In this document: one piece after another, positions 19,705-25,569 of the stretch | Numbering within the stretch: the first letter of the stretch is position 1 | Layout of the letters: every line of letters starts with the position of its first letter | Assembly: GCA_019693395.1 (NCBI GenBank) | Contig: JAAMXP010002520.1 | Location: 1 to 25,569 of the forward strand | Direction: 5' to 3' | From: Ettlia oleoabundans | Taxonomy: Eukaryota > Chlorophyta > Chlorophyceae > Chlamydomonadales | DNA: 25,569 bases | Made by a program: the position numbers and the translations under genes | The notes under the pieces: model-generated | Databases searched by the model: none | Told to the model about the DNA's origin: nothing | Seen by the model: the letters and a program-made list of their open reading frames with translations, nothing else

Positions 19705-22340
19705 TCAGTTTTGGTCCTCCCGCTTGGGCCCCGCGTGCTTCATGGGAGGAGGCCTGAACTGCTCACCCACTGGACGCTGGATGTACCTGCGACACAGACA
19801 CTCATGCACCAGGAGTCAACACGAGGGCAATGCATGTTTCTCCAGTAGGCTTGAAACATAAACAGGCAGAGGCGGCAAGCAATGCATGTGCTCGATCGAG
19901 CACAGGCAGTGCAAGTAACTGGGGGCCCACGCAGGCGGAATGCTCACCTGCGCTCCTCATCACTTTCCTTCATCTTTGGCGGCTTGAGGCCACCCATCAC
20001 TGCGACAACAGGGATAGCGCAGGGAAGGAATCAGCGGTCAAGGGTGCACAGCCAGCCAACCGAGGTCGGACAGAGAGACAGCCACCGACAGAAAACGGCA
20101 TGGATGCCTTTTCTCGTGGTGAACTGAAAACAGTCCAACAGCAAACCATCCCCCTTGACCCACCCACCCGTCTTCTGCTTCTTTGTCTTCTTAGTCACAA
20201 AGTCGCGCCAGCTGCCCACCCGCTCGTCCCGTGTCTTCTCCCACGCCTTTTCGTGCTTCACCAGGCGCTTGGCCACCTCCTTCTCCTCCTTGAACTCAGC
20301 TTTGGCGCGCTCCTCCTCCTCACCTATCTGCATGTGGGCACACAAAGGGGAGCACAAGAAGAGCTATTGTTATTGTCGGCCTGCAGAGGAGTGAGGTGGT
20401 GGGAATCCGAAAGCACAGCACTCGGTGGAGACAAAAGGAGACACACAGAGGTGGAGTGGTGTACTGTGCCTGTGCCAGGTGCTCGCAGCAAACTGAACAT
20501 TCAAAGCCGGCAGCATCAGGCAGCCATAGCGCCGCACAATCGCGCATTTGCGCCAGCTGCCACTACCCACCCGCTTGGTAAGCTTGCGACGCCGCCATTC
20601 TGTGCGCGCCAGCACATCCCGCGCCTTGAGCCTCCACTGCTCGTGAAACTCCTCCGTCTGCAGCAGGGGTAAAATTACGGTTGCAATGGTAGGAAGAAAG
20701 AGGGAGTTGGTGCAGGGGCGGTTGCCAGCATGAACTTAGCACGCATAGCAAAATGGTGCTAACACTCAGAACGCAGTTGCTGGCGATGCAAGCCACAGGT
20801 CACATTAACACAACCCACCTGCTCAAAGGCAGCTGCCACACCCTGCTTGCCGTCGTCATTCATCAGCGATGCCAAGCGCACCGCGGCATCACCCTTGGCC
20901 GCCTTCTTCCAATCCTTCTTCACCTCCTCTGCAGCAACAATGGCATGTGGTACAAGCATGCGGTTACCAAGGGGTCCTTGCAGGGCAGAAGCCGTGACCA
21001 TGCCCCCGTCCAGTTGTTAAATGCAGGTGTGCTGGCATGTCACCAAAAAGCACATGCCCTGTCGCTGCAACGGCTCGTGCATGCTACCAGCATGGCCATG
21101 ACAGCTGACACAGATAAATCTGCGTGCAGCGTGTCGCCCTGACAGACCCACGCACGCTTTGACGACTTGCTGCTGCCTGAAAGGAGAGCCAAGAGATATG
21201 CACACACCTTTTGCGTGGTTAAGCAGGAACTCTAGCCTGGTTCGTTTCTCTTCGTCCATGAGCTCCTTCTGTGCTGCACCGATGACCTCAAAGGCATCCT
21301 TGGCACGCAGGTGTTTGCACTTGTCGGGGTGCACCATCAGTGACACCTGCAGCGCAGGCCAGAAAGGGGAGGGGAGAGGGGTCGGTGAGCTCTGACACGA
21401 ACCCTTCCAGGACAAACACCTGCGTGTGCCTGTTCAACAATGCACAGGTGGTTGCCTGGAGTGGGGCTGGGTGGAGTGCCAGCCAGCCAGCCAGCCGCCC
21501 AACTGGCGGTAAACGCAGCCACCCACCCACCTTGCGGTACTGACGCCGCACTTCCTCGCTTGTGGCGTCATTGTGCAGGCCCAACTGCTCAAATGGGTTG
21601 AGCTTGAAGGCGGCCAGGATGCGGTTCACCTCGCCTTCTCGTTCTGCGTCTCGCAAATCCGTGTAAAACTCCTGCGGTGCATAGGACGTGGCGGGTGAGG
21701 AGGTTGTGGCAGGGTGCACGATGGATGGCTGAGGAAAACTGAGGAGTGAGCCACATCAGCAACAGTGGGTGAATGGGGAAATTGAGTGGCTGGATTATGT
21801 ATGTAATTCTGCACAAACAAACGCTTCACCAGCATCACATAATGTTGATTTGTGCGACATCAACCCAGCGCCCGGCTCTGACATTCACTGTGCTGTTCGC
21901 TGTGCTGTTCAACCAAACCAAGCTCTGGCCACTCCAGCAGGCTGTGTGGCTACCTTGAGTGCCTCCTCATCGTAGGGTGGGATCTCCAGAGCTGCCACCT
22001 CCTTGGCTTTCTCTGCTGCTTCCCGTTCCCGCTGTGCCACTATCAAGGGATCTTCTTCCTCTTCCTCCTGCTCTGGCAATGGGGCCGATGATGGACCCGA
22101 CAATGAAGGACTGCCGGCTGCCTCATTTTCTCCACTTGGGCCTGCCCCCGGCAGTGGTGGCAACTCACTGCCTTCTGCTGCTGCTTGTTCCTCCGATGTA
22201 TCCGGTAGCGGTGGCTGCCCTACAGCTGCGGTTGCTGCTGCTCCAGCTGCCGGCTCGGCGGCAGGGAGTGGTGGCGGTGGTGAAGGCGGTGGCGCCTGTG
22301 CAGGTAACGGCGGCTGTCCTGCCTGTTGTGTGTCTGTCAT
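19705..22340 (-). CDS. DNAJC8: DNAJC8/SPF31-like J-domain protein (spliceosome-associated)
   Basis: J protein related to DNAJC8, a nuclear factor found with the spliceosome; its J domain recruits Hsp70. Eight exons (22340-21954, 21671-21531, 21346-21208, 20928-20819, 20657-20571, 20327-20168, 19999-19948, 19786-19705) give 385 aa with all phases matching. The first 105 residues are Pro/Glu-rich and disordered, ending in an acidic run. The J domain (about 154-220) begins LNPFEQLGL and holds HPD at 182-184, with an intron between helix II and HPD. A long charged helix follows (EEVKKDWKKAAKG..WRRRKLTKR..RLVKHEKAWEKTRDERVGSWRDF), the last part matching the DNAJC8 R-x-x-R-V-x-S-W-R-x-F signature, then a basic patch and LKPPKMK. 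The C-terminal tail YIQRPVGEQFRPPP is absent from human DNAJC8, whose sequence stops near the LRPPKVK-like motif. Identity is strong; the function is inferred by family. Confidence 0.93.
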
Positions 22341-23664
22341 GCAACTATGGCAGATAGGCGAGGGGCTGTGAGGCGTTCAGAAGCAAAAGCGAGCGATCCT
22401 TGAAGGTCTTCTAGCGACGCCTGCTGTAATTGACAGGTGACTTGCAGCGGAGGACGTACAAATAAAGCGCGGTGCTGTCCTTATCACAGAGGGGACAGGC
22501 AGAACGCGGGACGCAGTACAAACGCCGTTCTGCACTCCTGTTCCCGCCCCGTTGGTTTGCTGCCCTTCGTTTCCACTGCTGCAAAGACATCGATAACCCA
22601 CTTTGTTCACAAATTCCAGCATATCGGGCACACTGTCGAGCCAAGCACAGGTGCTCAGGTGCTCTGCTTGCCCAAGCAGGCTTCCTCAGGCTGCAGTGAA
22701 CGCTGCGTCTTGCTCCAGAGGTGGTCTGTGGGCGCCATCACCTGATGCTACCTGCTGCCCTGGTCAAACACCTTAGAAGAACTGCCAGCCGGCAGCAGCT
22801 CCCTGTGCACCCTATATTGCGGCCGCTGCCGCTGCCGCCATCACCGTACATTGCCAGTTGGGTGCACTTGTGGCTGACGAAAAAATCAGCATTGAGGCGT
22901 GCGTGGCTGCCATGAAGGCATCGGGTGCAGTTTGCACACCATGCAATGCATAAAAAGTCAAACACACTGGCATGGAGGAGCGGCGCGCCTGTTTGAGGAA
23001 AAGGGGCAGGACATGCCCCTGACCCTGAAGGGCAGCTTTTACAACCCGGCAACACTGCTCAGACACTGTGTCTGAGGAGCGCACCCCGCTATTTGCATTA
23101 TGGCAGCAACAGCACTGGCGGTAGCAAGCTGAATGCAAACATGGCCGGTACATCGAAGCCTGCTGTTGTGCAGCAGCGGCAGGACAGGGGCGGTGGCAGG
23201 GCAGCTTACTCGAAGAAGCTGCTCATCCCACGGAGGAAACAGCCTGTCATGCCTTTCCAGGCAGCCTGCTGGCAGCAACACGTGCTTGTCACAGGCACAG
23301 CGAGGCAGCAGCAGCAGGCATGCTGGGTTAGGCTGCACAGACTTGGGATATACTGATAACGAGTCTCATGGGTACACTCCGCATGGCTTCCTGACCCTTG
23401 ATTCAGTATTTTTCCTTCTGCGCTCTCTGCAGTTCCCCGTGGCCTTTGCCCTGCTCCAGCGCACATGGCAACGCCGCCACCCTGGCGGCCACCATGTGAC
23501 TGGGCTAGAATCTCGCCTCCAGTATATGCAACCCGCGCTTTGCTTGCCTTAAATTATTTTCGTAATCAAAGGCCCTCTCCGACGTCACTGCATGTGCAGC
23601 ACATTTTGAGGCTAACTGAGAACCGCGGCTTAACCTGGAACGTTGAAAGATTTATCTGGCATTC
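22341..23664. other. large divergent spacer, DNAJC8-like / DIM1, with coding-like patches
   Basis: About 1.3 kb between divergent starts, longer than the other divergent gaps here. Both promoters should lie in it. Several short plus-strand patches look coding but form no complete gene: an open frame around 22772-22951 (contains LGALVADEKISIEACVAAM), one at 22941-23074 (contains LFEEKGQDMPLTLKG) and one from 23141 (MAGTSKPAVVQQRQD), then a good acceptor near 23432 before FPVAFALLQRTW. On the minus strand a 59-codon ATG frame (22590-22411) contains ACPLCDK. None is recognised, so no gene is called. Confidence 0.4.
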
Positions 23665-25568
<1,904 letters not shown>

Positions 25569-25569
25569 G

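Noticed and set aside
19830..20672. 280-codon plus-strand open frame
   Set aside because: It runs antisense over four well-supported exons of the DNAJC8-like gene and their introns; its translation has no domain and reflects the GC-rich opposite strand.

Overview
The window looks like nuclear DNA of a green alga, most likely a core chlorophyte of the Chlamydomonadales/Sphaeropleales type. The evidence is eukaryotic genes split by 95-490 bp GT-AG introns (donors mostly G|GTGGGT or G|GTGAGT, acceptors mostly TGCAG), GC-rich third codon positions, CAG/alanine-rich low-complexity stretches, and TGTAA-type polyadenylation motifs after several genes. No organelle, bacterial or viral gene was recognised. 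All gene models were built by hand from splice sites, with reading-frame phase checked across each junction.

Layout from left to right: (1) the 5' part of an MFS transporter of the anion:cation symporter family, minus strand, cut by the left edge (152-993). (2) The complete proteasome ATPase RPT5, minus, ten coding exons (1949-5772). (3) A DeSI/PPPDE peptidase, plus, five exons including a 21-nt microexon (6298-7590). (4) A TPR protein with a carboxylate clamp, minus, nine exons (8112-10278). (5) A three-repeat ankyrin protein, plus, six exons (10841-12630). (6) A sulfhydryl oxidase of the Erv1/ALR family, plus, two exons (12915-13787). (7) A large CCCH zinc finger-TPR-like-DnaJ protein, minus, about 15 exons (14219-19011). 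(8) A DNAJC8/SPF31-like J protein, minus, eight exons (19705-22340). (9) The 5' part of the rRNA dimethyladenosine transferase DIM1, plus, cut by the right edge (23665-25537).

These are mostly conserved housekeeping genes. Several concern protein quality control: the proteasome base, a deubiquitinase/deSUMOylase-type peptidase, a probable Hsp70/Hsp90 TPR partner, two J proteins and a disulfide-forming oxidase. I see no evidence that this is a functional cluster; nuclear gene order in algae is usually not operonic. Divergent pairs RPT5/DeSI, TPR/ankyrin and DNAJC8/DIM1 may share promoters.

The most unusual features are in gene 7. It joins a CCCH finger, a long helical TPR-like region and a C-terminal J domain. 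Its J-domain HPD motif is restored only if a non-canonical GC-AG intron is spliced, and a second GC-AG intron is likely just upstream. A CAG-rich tract in the same gene is open in two frames and needs a frame-shifting intron or an indel. No defence system, CRISPR array, transposon or RNA gene could be supported.
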